Positions 5,251 through 6,119 of a DNA stretch of 6,119 nucleotides are shown piece after piece (position 1 is the stretch's first letter; the number at the start of each line of letters is the position of its first letter). The DNA comes from Actinomycetota bacterium (GTDB lineage Bacteria; Actinomycetota; Acidimicrobiia; Acidimicrobiales; RAAP-2). The stretch lies in NCBI GenBank assembly GCA_009701115.1, contig WLKR01000072.1, positions 1 through 6,119 of the forward strand, written 5' to 3'. The notes under the pieces are model-generated. The model saw only the letters and a program-made list of their open reading frames with translations, ran no database searches and had not been told where the DNA came from. The position numbers were made by a program, and so were the translations under genes.

Positions 5251-6119
5251 ATGGGCGTAAATTTCTTTTCTTGACCCTCCTAGCGGTGGCGACAACTCTT
5301 CCGCACCCCGTCTCGGCTGCATCGGTTACGCCGTGGACGAAAAATCAGTTGGTGGCAGCACTCGTGGCCGCGCAGAAGGCGCCTCTCAAAATTCAAACCA
5401 CGACCCCGGCGCTCTCGGCACTGGTCACACCCTTTGATATCAGCGCCGCATCGGGAAATGGATTGATTAGTCCGCAGTGTCAGCCGTTTGGGCATCCTGC
5501 TATTGCCCGCAATCCCGTACCGTGTCTCTTTGGCGAGACGGCGAGCCCGAAGGGTGATGTGGTTCTTTACGGAAACTCCCATGTTGACAATTGGATTGCG
5601 CCTCTATCTAGCGCTATGAAGGCCAAGGGATACCGCCTCAACGTCTTTGCCTTCGCGGGATGTCCCGCAACATCAATCGATTACTCCAAGGCCCCCTTTG
5701 CACTTCGAAGTGGAAACGTGAATGACTGTCTCGCGTGGAACGCCAGCCTGCCAGCAAAAATCAGTGCGATTCAACCCAAGGCGATTTTCTACACCGGGGG
5801 ACCAGAATTCTCCTCGCTACTGGGGGCCCAAGATCAAGCCTTCGCGAAGGGGGTGAAAGGTCTCATGACACAAATGGGCTCAGCTCCAAAATTTATTCTC
5901 GGTACTACTCCGTCGCTCAACGCCGCCGCACCTGCGTGTCTCGCGCAGCACAAGTCAGATGCCACGGTCTGCCAATTGTCGTATCGGGCAACGTCGTACT
6001 ACCCCAAAATCATGCAGCGTGACCAGGTGGTGGCTAGTACCACCAAGGCAACCTTGATACCGACCAATGCCATGTACTGCCAGCCCAACGCCCAAGATCG
6101 CCTTCAGTGGATTTGCCCC
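5226..6119 (+). CDS. Exported SGNH-domain protein (acyltransferase-associated type), 3'-truncated
   Basis: The frame is open from ATG 5226 through the window end, giving 298 residues. Residues 1-31 form a signal peptide: basic YGRK, hydrophobic FLFLTLLAVATTL, and VSA as the probable cleavage site. A linker (34-80) is followed by the SGNH region. PQCQPFG, then PVPCLFGE, lead to VVLYGNSHVDNW (Ser118, block I), FAFAGCPATSIDY (block II-like), NDCLAWN, IFYTGGPEF (block III position) and PACLAQHKSD...VC. This order matches the SGNH domain found at the C-terminus of OafA-type acyltransferases. Block I has GNSH instead of GDSH, and block III lacks an obvious Asn. The expected DxxH motif would lie just past the edge, so activity cannot be judged. 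The protein probably acts outside the membrane, perhaps with the stand-alone acyltransferase at 1042. Confidence 0.83.
   Translation, partial: MERNSIVQYGRKFLFLTLLAVATTLPHPVSAASVTPWTKNQLVAALVAAQKAPLKIQTTTPALSALVTPFDISAASGNGLISPQCQPFGHPAIARNPVPCLFGETASPKGDVVLYGNSHVDNWIAPLSSAMKAKGYRLNVFAFAGCPATSIDYSKAPFALRSGNVNDCLAWNASLPAKISAIQPKAIFYTGGPEFSSLLGAQDQAFAKGVKGLMTQMGSAPKFILGTTPSLNAAAPACLAQHKSDATVCQLSYRATSYYPKIMQRDQVVASTTKATLIPTNAMYCQPNAQDRLQWICP

Noticed and set aside
5251..5274. Alternative ATG at 5251 just after the palindrome.
   Set aside because: It is out of frame with the SGNH protein and meets TGA after seven codons.
5280..5582. Minus-strand open frame opposite the SGNH gene.
   Set aside because: Basic, Arg-rich composition typical of antisense translation and no domain.
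5735..6022. Plus-strand open frame in another phase inside the SGNH gene.
   Set aside because: The SGNH frame has a signal peptide and ordered motifs over the same bases; this frame has none.

Overview
The window looks like a chromosomal stretch from an actinobacterium (Actinomycetota) of moderate GC, estimated by eye in the mid-50s percent. The evidence is an MshA-type mycothiol glycosyltransferase followed directly by a YbjN-domain gene, a nickel superoxide dismutase beside its S26 maturation protease, frequent GTG starts, and several genes whose start codon lies 6-7 nt after a TANNNT -10 box (leaderless pattern). The class cannot be resolved from sequence alone; an uncultured or freshwater actinobacterial lineage is only a guess.

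Layout. Positions 1-626 hold the 3' part of an alpha/beta hydrolase (+). Positions 662-737 hold tRNA-Lys(UUU) on the minus strand with an encoded CCA. Positions 846-1049 encode a very small TraR/DksA-type zinc-finger protein (+), which overlaps by 8 nt an OafA-like membrane acyltransferase (1042-2250, +). A strong two-way hairpin terminator (2260-2294) separates it from the convergent sodN (2304-2714, -). Divergent from sodN is sodX (2782-3120, +), the presumed SodN processing peptidase. Then come an XRE regulator (3139-3498), mshA (3498-4718) and a YbjN-domain gene (4718-5218), each pair joined by a 1-nt stop/start overlap. The last gene (5226-6119, + , cut by the window end) encodes a secreted SGNH-domain protein.

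How the genes fit together. Two themes appear. The first is redox protection: SodN removes superoxide after SodX exposes its nickel-binding N-terminus, and MshA makes the first intermediate of mycothiol. The second is O-acylation of an envelope glycan: the acyltransferase stops right after its last membrane helix, and the exported SGNH protein resembles the extracytoplasmic domain often fused at that point. The two halves may therefore be a split version of the fused enzyme, about 3 kb apart.

Regulatory structure. Four genes (846, 2782, 3139, 5226) have a -10-like hexamer 6-7 nt before the start codon. The 5226 promoter has a perfect TATAAT and is overlaid by a perfect 14-bp-arm palindrome that contains the start codon. 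This is the most unusual non-coding signal in the window. No mobile element, CRISPR array or phage gene was seen, and no stretch longer than 300 bases lacks a gene.
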